Shown one piece after another: positions 1 to 6,479 of a stretch of DNA of 13,389 bases (within the stretch, counting starts at the first letter, position 1; each line of letters opens with the position of its first letter). A program made the translations under genes and the position numbers. This stretch comes from an uncultured Candidatus Saccharibacteria bacterium (GTDB lineage: Bacteria; Patescibacteriota; Saccharimonadia; Saccharimonadales; Saccharimonadaceae): NCBI GenBank assembly GCA_948571325.1, contig CAOZKB010000004.1, positions 14,132 through 27,520 of the forward strand, in the 5' to 3' direction. The notes beneath the pieces are model-generated. The model saw only the letters and a program-made list of their open reading frames with translations, ran no database searches and had not been told where the DNA came from.

Positions 1-1
1 G

Positions 2-463
2 GTAGCGTTGAGCTTAGTTAGTGCGGGGGCGATGGTTGGGGGTGAGGCGTATGCTGCTGTGCAATGTCCGGAGGGATCTGCCAGGGGTAGTGCTCCTACC
101 TATGCGCAGTGTAATATTCGAGAAGAAGATGTGCAAGCGGTGGGTAATGGTGATGTTTGGGGGACTGTAAGCACTGTGTTGAATGTGATTGTGGCAATTA
201 TGGGGATTGCGGCAGTAGCAGTAATCATCCTTGGTGCGTTCAGTTTCTTAACTTCGCAGGGTGATGCGTCAAAAGTTACGAAGGGTAAAAATACGATTAT
301 TTGGGGGATTGTGGGGTTAATTGTAGCAATTATGGCCTTTGCGATTGTGAACTTTATCTTGGATTCGTTCTTCGGTAGTGGTGCTGGAGGTGCTGATGGT
401 TCTGGTGGAACGACGCAGCAGGGGGCGCAGTCGGATTCGACGGGTACTTCTGGAAAGTTCTAG
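2..463 (+). CDS. Type IV secretion pilin-like protein (TrbC/VirB2-like), 5' end outside window
   Basis: Small exported two-helix membrane protein, probably of the T4SS pilin family common in CPR bacteria. The frame is open to the left edge, and the first visible residues are hydrophobic and end in a likely signal-peptidase site after GGEAYA, so the true start lies just upstream. A TTG at position 8 falls inside the signal peptide and is not the start. The mature part has one hydrophobic helix (around VIVAIMGIAAVAVIILGAF), a short polar loop (SQGDASKVTKGKNT), a second helix (GIVGLIVAIMAFAIVNFIL) and a Gly/Ser/Thr-rich tail. The loop and second helix match the protein at 2701-3129 nearly residue for residue, so the two are paralogues. 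A terminator follows the stop within 30 bases. The fold and family are well supported. A role as a secretion pilus subunit is inferred, because no other T4SS gene is visible. Confidence 0.85.
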   Translation, partial: VALSLVSAGAMVGGEAYAAVQCPEGSARGSAPTYAQCNIREEDVQAVGNGDVWGTVSTVLNVIVAIMGIAAVAVIILGAFSFLTSQGDASKVTKGKNTIIWGIVGLIVAIMAFAIVNFILDSFFGSGAGGADGSGGTTQQGAQSDSTGTSGKF

Positions 464-484
464 AAGATATAGTAATTATAACAG

Positions 485-512
485 AATACCGCTTCTAATG
501 GGGCGGTATTTT
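485..512 (+). terminator. Intrinsic terminator after the pilin-like gene
   Basis: AATACCGC (485-492) and GCGGTATT (503-510) form a perfect 8-bp stem with a 10-base loop, running into TTTT (509-512). It lies 21 bases past the stop codon of the upstream gene. Confidence 0.8.
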
Positions 513-612
513 GGCGTGGTGGTGTGGAGTGTGTAATATGGATTAAGTATTAGGGTTGTATGGGTGTTGACGTTTAGTTATGAGGTAGTGTGTGGGTGTA
601 AATACTGATGCC

Positions 613-641
613 AAAAAGGCTCCCTTTATGGGAGCGATTTT
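613..641 (-). terminator. Bidirectional terminator downstream of hsp20
   Basis: GCTCCC (619-624) and GGGAGC (630-635) form a 6-bp stem with a 5-base loop. On the minus strand it is followed by five T (plus-strand AAAAA at 613-617), and on the plus strand by TTTT (638-641). It sits 43 bases after the hsp20 stop, so its main role is probably minus-strand termination. Confidence 0.7.
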
Positions 642-677
642 GGTGTGTGAGCTGTATAAAATTGATTGTCAGGTGGT

Positions 678-1166
678 TTACTGGATTTGGACAGTGCGAA
701 CGTTAGTGGTTTGTTCTTTATCAAAGGTGATAGTGAGGACACCGTCTTTAAGCTCGGCTTTAACAGAGCCTTCTTCGTCTTTGACCGGAACGGGCAACGC
801 GATGGTGCGAGAAAATTCTCCCCAGTAGCACTCTTGGATGTGCCACGCAGTGGTGTTTTCATCTTCCCCGCCACTTAGGATGCCGGAAATGGTTAGAATA
901 TTGTCATTAATTGTGACGTTGAGGTCGGACTTAGAAATGCCGGCAGTGCGTGCTTTGACAACAAGTTTGTCGGCTGTTTCGTAAACGTCTACTGCCAGTT
1001 GTCCCGGAAAATCGTCTGATACTGTTACCCACTCGTCTTCTTCTGACGTTTCATGTCCGAGGTCAGCTTTTTCTTCTGGGGCGAGCGACGTGGTCGGTTC
1101 GTCCTGAAGGAAAGCGGCTGCTAGTTCGTCTTCCATCAACATATCTTCACTATTGGTACGAGCCAT
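678..1166 (-). CDS. hsp20: Small heat-shock protein, Hsp20/alpha-crystallin family
   Basis: ATP-independent cytoplasmic holdase chaperone that binds unfolding proteins. The 162-residue protein has an acidic N-terminal arm (about 1-53) and an alpha-crystallin domain (about 56-150). The domain contains the typical VDVYETADKLVVKARTAG and SDLNVTINDNILTISG strands, and the family signature AELKDGVLTITF at 137-148. The C-terminal TVQIQ supplies a V-x-I motif of the type that docks subunits in oligomers. The ATG is preceded by GGAGG about ten bases upstream, which fixes the start. It is a single-gene unit with its own strong promoter and terminator. No CIRCE-like inverted repeat is visible between promoter and start, so heat control, if any, is not shown. 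The N-terminal arm, with many Glu and Asp, is more acidic than in typical members. Confidence 0.93.
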   Translation of the reverse strand: MARTNSEDMLMEDELAAAFLQDEPTTSLAPEEKADLGHETSEEDEWVTVSDDFPGQLAVDVYETADKLVVKARTAGISKSDLNVTINDNILTISGILSGGEDENTTAWHIQECYWGEFSRTIALPVPVKDEEGSVKAELKDGVLTITFDKEQTTNVRTVQIQ

Positions 1167-1202
1167 TGCTTGAATTACCTCCGTTATATACTGTTATGCT
1201 TT

Positions 1203-1231
1203 ATTATAGAGGCAATTTGCGTTAAAATCAA
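1203..1231 (-). promoter_or_regulatory. Sigma-70-type promoter of hsp20
   Basis: On the minus strand, TTGATT (1226-1231) and a perfect TATAAT (1203-1208) are separated by 17 bases. They lie 37 bases upstream of the hsp20 start codon. It is the best-formed promoter in this part of the window. Confidence 0.8.
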
Positions 1232-1239
1232 TAGTAATT

Positions 1240-1956
1240 ATGGGTTTTGATGTAAAAATTACAACAAAATGTGGGATATTAGACCTGCTATGTCCACATA
1301 CCTGTATGGGTTGTGGTCAATTGGGGGCGATATATTGTGAGTGTTGTAAAAAAAACATACTAAAGAACCGGCAGAATATTTGTCCTATCTGTAAGCAAAA
1401 GCTTGCGAAAAAGTGGAAATGTGATGAATGTGAAAATATTCTGAATGGAATGTTTGTGGCGGGGACGCGCGAGGGGGATTTGGCGAAGATGGTAAGTAAT
1501 TATAAATATTATGCGGTGAGGGCGATTGGTGAGGTTTTGACGGAGGTGATAGATGAGGCGATACCGGAGGATTTTGATAAAAGCTTATCTGGATTGGAGG
1601 GTGATAAGTCTGAAGTAGTAATAGTTCCCTTGCCGACGATTGGTAAGCATGTGCGACAGAGAGGCATTGATCATACCTGGCGATTGGGTAAAAAATTGGC
1701 AAAGAGGCGGGGTTGGAAGTGTGAGAGGGTTTTGGGACGAGCGGCGGATACGGTGCAAGTAGGGACGAAGGCGACAGATAGGCAAGCACAGGCTGCAAGG
1801 GCGTATGAAGTAGTGGGAAAAGTTGTGTCTGGGAAGCGGTATTTGTTGCTGGATGATGTTTGGACGACTGGCGCTTCAATGCTGGCGGCAGCTAAAGTAA
1901 TGCAAGAAGCGGGGGTGGAGGAGATGTTTGGGGTGGTAATAGGGGTGTCGAGATAA
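1240..1956 (+). CDS. comF: ComF family phosphoribosyltransferase-like protein
   Basis: Member of the ComF family, which in competent bacteria is needed for uptake of transforming DNA and works at the cytoplasmic face. The 238-residue length is normal. The N-terminal zinc-ribbon region has paired cysteines at C22/C25, C33/C35/C36, C48/C51 and C61/C64. The C-terminal phosphoribosyltransferase domain carries the PRPP-binding signature LLLDDVWTTGAS at 202-213, with the usual two acidic residues and TTG loop. CPR cells are thought to depend on imported nucleic acids, so a competence role is plausible but inferred. The ATG at 1240 has no Shine-Dalgarno sequence; a TAAAAT (1223-1228) only 11 bases upstream suggests a leaderless message. 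The start region overlaps the divergent hsp20 promoter. The N-terminal LDLLCPHTCMGCG lines up with the usual ComF beginning, which supports this start. Confidence 0.92.
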   Translation: MGFDVKITTKCGILDLLCPHTCMGCGQLGAIYCECCKKNILKNRQNICPICKQKLAKKWKCDECENILNGMFVAGTREGDLAKMVSNYKYYAVRAIGEVLTEVIDEAIPEDFDKSLSGLEGDKSEVVIVPLPTIGKHVRQRGIDHTWRLGKKLAKRRGWKCERVLGRAADTVQVGTKATDRQAQAARAYEVVGKVVSGKRYLLLDDVWTTGASMLAAAKVMQEAGVEEMFGVVIGVSR

Positions 1957-2044
1957 ACTCTGTGGCTGAATTATCTTTTGGCGCGGTGTTCCTTGCTGGG
2001 TTTAGAAGTGTTTTTTAAAAATGTATTTTGGCTAGTTTAGGGGG

Positions 2045-2072
2045 TTGTAATTATTTTGTTTTTTAGTATATG
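2045..2072 (+). promoter_or_regulatory. Possible promoter for the structured region
   Basis: TTGTAA (2045-2050) and TATATG (2067-2072) are spaced by 16 bases, each matching consensus at four of six positions. The predicted start falls near 2079, just before the closing stem of the structured region. The match is weak and the surroundings are T-rich, so chance is possible. Positions 1957-2044, upstream of it, show nothing recognisable. Confidence 0.3.
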
Positions 2073-2078
2073 CTGGAG

Positions 2079-2280
2079 TACAGAATAGCCCGAGTTCCTT
2101 TAATGTAGTAGGAGTATGAGAGTATCGCTACGAATTTGGCGCATCAAGTTAGGCGCTGAAATCAAAATTGACTTCAGTAAGAAACGCTAGGTCGATCGAA
2201 TTCTAATACTACAAACCTAACACTCTTTAGTAGTGAGGTCAATGATGATTAATTCTATTGTTATGCTCGGGCTGTTCGAA
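2079..2280 (+). ncRNA. Candidate structured RNA, unidentified
   Basis: A region of about 200 bases without a credible reading frame is closed by GAATAGCCCGAG (2085-2096) pairing with CTCGGGCTGTTC (2266-2277); every position pairs if one G-U is allowed. Inside are a hairpin at 2156-2177 (CTGAA/TTCAG plus TCAA/TTGA around an A.C mismatch), TGTAGTA (2104-2110) with TACTACA (2207-2213), GAATT (2132-2136) with AATTC (2199-2203), and ACCT..CACT pairing with AGTG..AGGT at 2215-2239. The layout is like a multi-branched RNA. I do not recognise it as tmRNA, RNase P RNA or SRP RNA. The size and closing stem would fit a 6S-like RNA, but no diagnostic sequence is seen. It ends about 35 bases before the FISUMP fragment, so it could instead be that fragment's former leader. 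Confidence 0.35.
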
Positions 2281-2313
2281 AAAGGAAAGGTTAATGATGA
2301 GTAGTATAATAAT

Positions 2314-2621
2314 ATATTGCTTCCTCTCCCCTCTACAACTGATTACGTCATAACTCTGCGGCGTTTTCTCAAAAATAAGCACAAGTGCTTATTTTACTCA
2401 AAAACTTGCAGGTGTGTGCGTAGTGGATATACTAATACTCAAACCTCAAATTTACGTTACTCTGGCAGCGTAAATTACCTTTGGTCATCAACTAGCGAAC
2501 TGCAACCAGAGAATGCCTTCTTTTTATCTTTTGGTGACACGGAAACTATAGTCTCAACCACTGGACATCAGCGTTATTATGCTTTCCCCGTCTGTTAATA
2601 TAACAGTTGGTTCGCGGCTGA
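2314..2621 (+). pseudogene. Orphan C-terminal FISUMP-domain fragment, copy 1 (broken)
   Basis: The fragment encodes the last part of a FISUMP-type surface domain without any N-terminus, signal peptide or Shine-Dalgarno site. Recognisable pieces are VRSG, the SGSVNYLWSST motif (compare SGVFWSST in the 4554-6404 gene), AFFLSFGD and the ending RYYAFPV. The 5' edge (2314-2336) matches copy 2 (8887-8909) at 22 of 23 bases, and the 3' side from about 2617 to 2682 is also strongly conserved. Between them the two copies diverge. Relative to copy 2 there is an extra stretch of about 78 bases (roughly 2337-2413) that brings a stop codon in the original frame and a terminator-like hairpin. The domain frame then stops at 2596-2598, before the ancestral LVRG-stop end at 2607-2621. 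As it stands it cannot be expressed as an exported protein; it is a decayed paralogue or a silent cassette. Confidence 0.55.
2372..2395 (+). terminator. Terminator-like hairpin inside fragment copy 1
   Basis: AAAATAAGCAC (2372-2382) and GTGCTTATTTT (2385-2395) form a perfect 11-bp inverted repeat, A-rich on the left and T-rich on the right. It is bracketed by an 8-bp direct repeat CTCAAAAA (2368-2375 and 2397-2404). It would end transcripts entering from the structured region upstream. It is absent from copy 2. Confidence 0.5.
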
Positions 2622-2651
2622 TTTGGTGAAATTTATAGAGGAAAAATGTAG

Positions 2652-2680
2652 TTGAACTTGTACAGGCTGTACAAGTTCAA
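2652..2680. repeat. Long palindrome, copy 1
   Basis: TTGAACTTGTACAG (2652-2665) and its exact reverse complement (2667-2680) flank one central G. The same element recurs at 9156-9184, again just downstream of a FISUMP fragment. With a one-base centre it looks more like a dyad binding site or recombination site than a classic terminator. It is, however, also 21 bases past the stop of the minus-strand gene at 2701-3129, and on that strand TTTTT follows a few bases later, so a terminator role is possible. Confidence 0.75.
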
Positions 2681-2700
2681 TTGGAAAACTTCCTTGTTAT

Positions 2701-3129
2701 TTAGGCAAGGATGGTAGTGAATAGGAGCGAAGTCTGTTCGGTGGTTTCGGGAGAGCTGACACTACCGATGGCGTTGAGGACGAAATTGACGATAGCAAAA
2801 GCTAGGATGGCGACGATGAGACCAATGATGGCGTAGAGGATGGTGTTTTTAGCATCGGTGACCTTTTTGTTGTCGCCGCCAGAGAGGATGTAGCGCAAGC
2901 CGCCCCAAATAAGCATAATGACGGAAATAGCACCGATGACATAAAGAGCGATATTGGTGAATTTAGTAAAGACGCCGTCGGCGCCGATGAGTTCGGCAGG
3001 CATATCGTCGGCACGGGCAGCTTCGGCGCCTTCGCGGACAGTGATGGCCATGGCTTTGCCGGCGCAGAGTGTAGCGGTGGTACTAATGGCGGCCACGATT
3101 TGTAGAATATTTCTGGTGAATTTTTTCAT
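2701..3129 (-). CDS. Type IV secretion pilin-like protein (TrbC/VirB2-like)
   Basis: Exported 142-residue protein, complete. Residues 1-28 form a signal peptide (KKFTRN, a hydrophobic core, then AMA before ITV). A first helix lies at about 57-80 (FTNIALYVIGAISVIMLIWG), followed by a polar loop SGGDNKKVTDAKNT and a second helix NTILYAIIGLIVAILAFAIV. The loop and second helix closely match the protein ending at 463. The mature form is a short hairpin of two helices, as in VirB2/TrbC pilins. No other secretion gene is in the window, so pilus function is inferred from the family. The ATG follows a weak AGG-type ribosome site. The tail after the second helix is short and polar, without the Gly/Ser-rich extension of its paralogue. 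Confidence 0.85.
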   Translation of the reverse strand: MKKFTRNILQIVAAISTTATLCAGKAMAITVREGAEAARADDMPAELIGADGVFTKFTNIALYVIGAISVIMLIWGGLRYILSGGDNKKVTDAKNTILYAIIGLIVAILAFAIVNFVLNAIGSVSSPETTEQTSLLFTTILA

Positions 3130-3150
3130 ATTAAAAACCTATGATTAATT

Positions 3151-3188
3151 ATTATACACTTCCCTTGTGTTTTATTATGCTCATTATA
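3151..3188 (-). promoter_or_regulatory. Possible promoter of the second pilin-like gene
   Basis: Two perfect minus-strand TATAAT hexamers occur upstream of the start, at 3183-3188 and 3151-3156. Neither has a good -35 box at the right distance, so which one is used cannot be decided from sequence. Confidence 0.4.
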
Positions 3189-3280
3189 ACATACTTTGGT
3201 GACGTGGGGGATAATTCTGGATTGAGGGGTTTATAAAATGGGAAAAATATAGTATATTAAAAGGAAGAAGTGAGGTATTT

Positions 3281-3994
3281 ATGAGAAAATATGAGACAAG
3301 AATAGCTTTGGTGATTTTGGTTTTGGGGTTGGTGGGAATTATTACGTGTGGGGTAATGGGGATTGGTCGGGTGCAGCAAGAGGTAGCAGCGGCGGGAGTA
3401 GTGGAATTGCCAAGGCCGGAAGTGGCTAGAGGGGTGCGGGGTGAGATGGGGATTGATGCTCATATTAATGAAGAAACGATTGATCGATATCTGGGGCGCG
3501 AAGATGCAGTGTACCTGGATATGCGAATGTTGGTAGATGTAGCGGATTATGAGAGTATTGGAGGTGATTCGTATTTGTCGGGTTATGTGGAAGGTTTTGA
3601 GGTAGTTCCCTACCCGATGTTGGTGAATGTGACGGGGTTGCCAGCGGCAGTGGGTGAAACATATACTGGAGATACGTTGTTTACTTATGTGCCGGAAAGT
3701 GATGAGTACCGGGCGAATTATGCGGAGTCAATGGCGATTTTGGAATATTATTTTCCGAAGGATGAGGTGATTTTCTTGATGTGTGGTGGGGGTGGATATG
3801 CGGGAATGATGAAAAATATGTTAGTGAAATTAGGGTGGGATGAGTTGAAGATTTATAATGTGGGCGGGTATTGGTATTATGATGGTGAACATAACGTGGA
3901 AGTGAAACGTGAATTGCCAGGCGGTGAGGTGACTTATGATTTTTGGAAGGTGCCGTATCACGAGGTGAGGTTTGAGGAATTGCATAAGTTATGA
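3281..3994 (+). CDS. Membrane-anchored rhodanese-like protein
   Basis: Predicted extracytoplasmic protein of 237 residues with an N-terminal membrane anchor (about 8-27; ITCG near its end is not a convincing lipobox). The rest resembles a rhodanese domain: VYLDMR at 77-82 corresponds to the usual LhDhR strand, SGYVEGFEVVPYP at 100-112 to the GHI-GA-NIP segment, and VIFLMCGGGGYAGMMKNMLVKLGW at 163-186 to the active-site loop and following helix. C168 is at the catalytic position, but the loop is CGGGGYAG instead of the common C-R-x-G-x-R, so substrate choice may differ. Family members carry sulfur as a cysteine persulfide. GAGG lies five bases before the ATG. The stop overlaps the next start (ATGA), so the two are translationally coupled and probably work together. 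Confidence 0.75.
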   Translation: MRKYETRIALVILVLGLVGIITCGVMGIGRVQQEVAAAGVVELPRPEVARGVRGEMGIDAHINEETIDRYLGREDAVYLDMRMLVDVADYESIGGDSYLSGYVEGFEVVPYPMLVNVTGLPAAVGETYTGDTLFTYVPESDEYRANYAESMAILEYYFPKDEVIFLMCGGGGYAGMMKNMLVKLGWDELKIYNVGGYWYYDGEHNVEVKRELPGGEVTYDFWKVPYHEVRFEELHKL

Positions 3995-4515
3995 GGAAAG
4001 TTTGGATAGTGGGGGGATTTTTGATGGTAGTAGTGGCTGTAGTGCTGGGAGTGGGCTGGTTGAATGGGTGGTTTGACAGTGGGGATGATGGAGTGGATGA
4101 TGTAGGTTCGGAAGGCTTTGGTGCAGGGGCGGAAGAAAGATTTTTCTTGAGTGATGAGGCAGCAAGTAACGAAGGCTTAAAGGATATCAGTGCGGCGGGG
4201 TATGAAGAATTGGTAGTGGAAAAAAAGAATTTTTTGGTGTTGATACATATGACGGTTTGCCCGGCAGAATTTCCTTTGACGGATACGGCGAGGCAATTGG
4301 CAAAGGAGGATGGACTGACGATTTTTGCGTTGGATGAGGAAGAGTTTAAGAAAACGGATTTGATGGAGGTGGTGAAATATCTGCCGTCGTTGGTGGTAGT
4401 GCGGGGAGGTGAAGTGGTGGATTTTTTGGATGCGGAGGCGGATGAAGATATGGAGGCTTATAAGAGTGCGGTGGGGTTGAGGAAGTGGGTTGGAAGGATG
4501 GTGTTGAATTATTAA
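3991..4515 (+). CDS. Membrane-anchored thioredoxin-fold protein with a single active-site Cys
   Basis: 174 residues with a transmembrane anchor at about 5-25, an acidic linker (28-50) and a thioredoxin-like domain from about 55. NFLVLIHMTVCP (80-91) occupies the place of the thioredoxin strand and active-site helix. Only C90 is present; the second Cys of C-x-x-C is replaced (CPAE). YLPSLVVVRGGEVV (130-143) fits the cis-proline loop and next strand, with P132 as cis-Pro. A monothiol thioredoxin could act in thiol or persulfide exchange, not ordinary disulfide formation, which suits its coupling to the rhodanese-like gene upstream. This pairing is inferred from the 4-base ATGA overlap. The fold assignment is moderately secure and the substrate is unknown. 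Four more bases would be needed for any terminator call; none is evident before the convergent gene at 4554. Confidence 0.65.
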   Translation: MRKVWIVGGFLMVVVAVVLGVGWLNGWFDSGDDGVDDVGSEGFGAGAEERFFLSDEAASNEGLKDISAAGYEELVVEKKNFLVLIHMTVCPAEFPLTDTARQLAKEDGLTIFALDEEEFKKTDLMEVVKYLPSLVVVRGGEVVDFLDAEADEDMEAYKSAVGLRKWVGRMVLNY

Positions 4516-4553
4516 CTATAATTTTTGAGAATTTTGCAATATTTCTTGTGGGA

Positions 4554-6404
4554 TTAGCGGGCGAGGCAACGGATAGGGTTACCATAGATTTGGTATGTTA
4601 ATTCGGATGGATAGATATTATTGATACTATTGAAGCGGAAACCATAAACTTCGTCGTGAATACTCGAAACGATAGGGTAGGCTGTGGAAGACCAAAATAC
4701 GCCAGATGCGTTAGCGGCGCGATAGGAGCCGGTCCATACGTTAACAGATCCTCCACGATTAAGATACATTGGTTCTAATGTTAAGTTTTGCTGTGCGATT
4801 CCATTTCCTGAACCTAGTACTCCGTCTAGAATTTTAGTATACGCATCCCCATTGTCTATATACCACGCTTTATACGCGATGGGGTCATTTGTGACGGTGG
4901 TGTTATTGGGATATTCGTATGTCAGCAGAAGTTTGTAAAAGCTATCATCTCGATTGAATGGGAGCCCGGTAACCGTATTACGACCAGTAGTTGGGAGTTT
5001 CCATCCTTTTGGACAAATCGAATCTGGAGCATCTTTTAATTTGTTAGCGTCTTGTTCGGCGTCGATGCTGGTTAGGTTGGTGCCGCTACTAGCTACTGCT
5101 GCATTCCATTGATAGAAATTTCCTATTAAGTAGTGTGCATCATAAGTTTTATTATTCTTATCCACACTCAGCGGTCCAGTATAAGTATAATCCTCCATTT
5201 TTCCAGTTGTAGAGTTATAATTTGTTCCACTCCATGTACCTTCTGGTGCAGAACTAGAATCAAAGGTTGGTTGCCAGTCGTCTTTGGAGACATTGACGAA
5301 GTCACTACAGTTTTGTTCAATAGTTTGACCGGGACGAACGGAATTAAATGGATCGGTATTAGTAGAATCGATAGTTGAAGCGGAGTTGCAACTTACGTTC
5401 CTGATTGGCGTAGCTAAAACGTATTCTCCGAGATTCCAGGAGTAATCGGTAGTGCGATTAATTTCGCTTGGGAATATTAGTGTTTCTGATACTACTGTGT
5501 TTGTTGGCACCCAACTTTCTTTGGAGTTTAAATCCGTATTTGCACTGGTTAGTGCTTTGTTTGAGTCTAAATCCAACGCCAAATTCTGCGTCATCCAACA
5601 ATTACCGTCGGCGAGCTTGCTAACCCAATAAGCTTTACCGTCACGAGAATCGATGAGCTGTTTGGAGACTTCGCCACCGGGTTGACCTTTGATATCGGTG
5701 CCATCGTAGGCGACAGTGTTATTGCAGACAGTGCTGGTCATGTCTTGCATATAAACCAGATCGAGGAGACCAGTAACGTAGATGGGGTTGGCAATAGCGG
5801 AAATAGTAAGATTGTTGGCGTACTGTCCGGCGGGGAGTGAAGTGTCAATATTAGCGCCGAGGACTAAATTATATTGATCAGTACTGTGGGCGAGGTTAGT
5901 GCGAGTAATTTGGTGAGCGGTGAGTGGAACTGGTTGATAGGTGAGCTGATCGTAGGTAGCGCTGTTTGGGTTATCGGCTAGGCTATAGCCCCATGTGTTG
6001 CGGGTTAAATTAGCGCCGAGGACATCTTGCTTGGTGGCGGTGATTTGAGTATCTTTGGTAGTGTCTGTATTGACGAGAGAATTCGTTTGATCATTAGTGT
6101 GTAGATATAAAGTGTAGCCAGTAGGATGCGTGCTACTGACGGTGAGCTGATTATTGGTAGCTTGGAAAGTGCCGTTAGCTTGGGGTGTAATGTCGAGAGT
6201 GGTGTCCTGGCTGAGGGCGATGGATAGACTGCCACCAGATGGAACGTTGGTTTGGAGATTGCTTGGTGCAACAGTGAGGGCGGAGGTCTTAGTATTAACA
6301 ACGGGATAGCTTAGGCAGAGGAGTAAAAAGGTCAAACAAATTAGGCTAGCGGGACCAAGAAGTTTGGCTTGAGAATGTAGCTTAAAATTGGTGTGATGTT
6401 GCAT
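4554..6404 (-). CDS. Exported FISUMP-domain surface protein
   Basis: Large secreted or surface protein of 616 residues. The start is placed at the ATG at 6402-6404 because GGAGG lies four bases upstream; an in-frame ATG at 6480-6482 is rejected because it sits at the end of the leader terminator. A signal peptide (1-42, core LICLTFLLLCLSYPVV) is followed by a Thr/Asn-rich beta module (about 43-215). From about 216 comes a FISUMP domain (TIGR02145 type) with the signatures NCWMTQNLAL, YDAHYLIGNFYQWNAA, SICPKGWKLP, SGVFWSST and the terminal NPIRCLAR. The domain belongs to the wider C-type-lectin/FGE-like fold group, so a binding role at the cell surface, for example host contact, is likely but inferred. 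Cysteines are few and probably paired. The 12300-13389 protein is a paralogue. The domain region is less G-skewed than the N-terminal part of the gene. Confidence 0.85.
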   Translation of the reverse strand: MQHHTNFKLHSQAKLLGPASLICLTFLLLCLSYPVVNTKTSALTVAPSNLQTNVPSGGSLSIALSQDTTLDITPQANGTFQATNNQLTVSSTHPTGYTLYLHTNDQTNSLVNTDTTKDTQITATKQDVLGANLTRNTWGYSLADNPNSATYDQLTYQPVPLTAHQITRTNLAHSTDQYNLVLGANIDTSLPAGQYANNLTISAIANPIYVTGLLDLVYMQDMTSTVCNNTVAYDGTDIKGQPGGEVSKQLIDSRDGKAYWVSKLADGNCWMTQNLALDLDSNKALTSANTDLNSKESWVPTNTVVSETLIFPSEINRTTDYSWNLGEYVLATPIRNVSCNSASTIDSTNTDPFNSVRPGQTIEQNCSDFVNVSKDDWQPTFDSSSAPEGTWSGTNYNSTTGKMEDYTYTGPLSVDKNNKTYDAHYLIGNFYQWNAAVASSGTNLTSIDAEQDANKLKDAPDSICPKGWKLPTTGRNTVTGLPFNRDDSFYKLLLTYEYPNNTTVTNDPIAYKAWYIDNGDAYTKILDGVLGSGNGIAQQNLTLEPMYLNRGGSVNVWTGSYRAANASGVFWSSTAYPIVSSIHDEVYGFRFNSINNIYPSELTYQIYGNPIRCLAR

Positions 6405-6479
6405 AGGACCTCCGTTGGGTTTAGTTTTTGTAAATCGTTTTGTGGTGACCCGAGGATTGGAGTGTGGCTGAAATGCAAC

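Noticed and set aside
1385..1879. Long antisense reading frame within comF
   Set aside because: Pro/Ser/His-rich shadow of a G-rich coding strand; the ComF frame has clear domain motifs.
2301..2325. dif-like recombination site (TATAATAATATATTG) near the cassette edge
   Set aside because: Only an AT-rich resemblance; the XerC and XerD arm sequences are not recognisable, and copy 2 differs in the core.
2314..2682. Diversity-generating retroelement (variable and template repeats)
   Set aside because: C-terminal repeats next to a lectin-like fold suggested it, but there is no reverse transcriptase or accessory gene, and the differences between copies are not confined to adenine positions.
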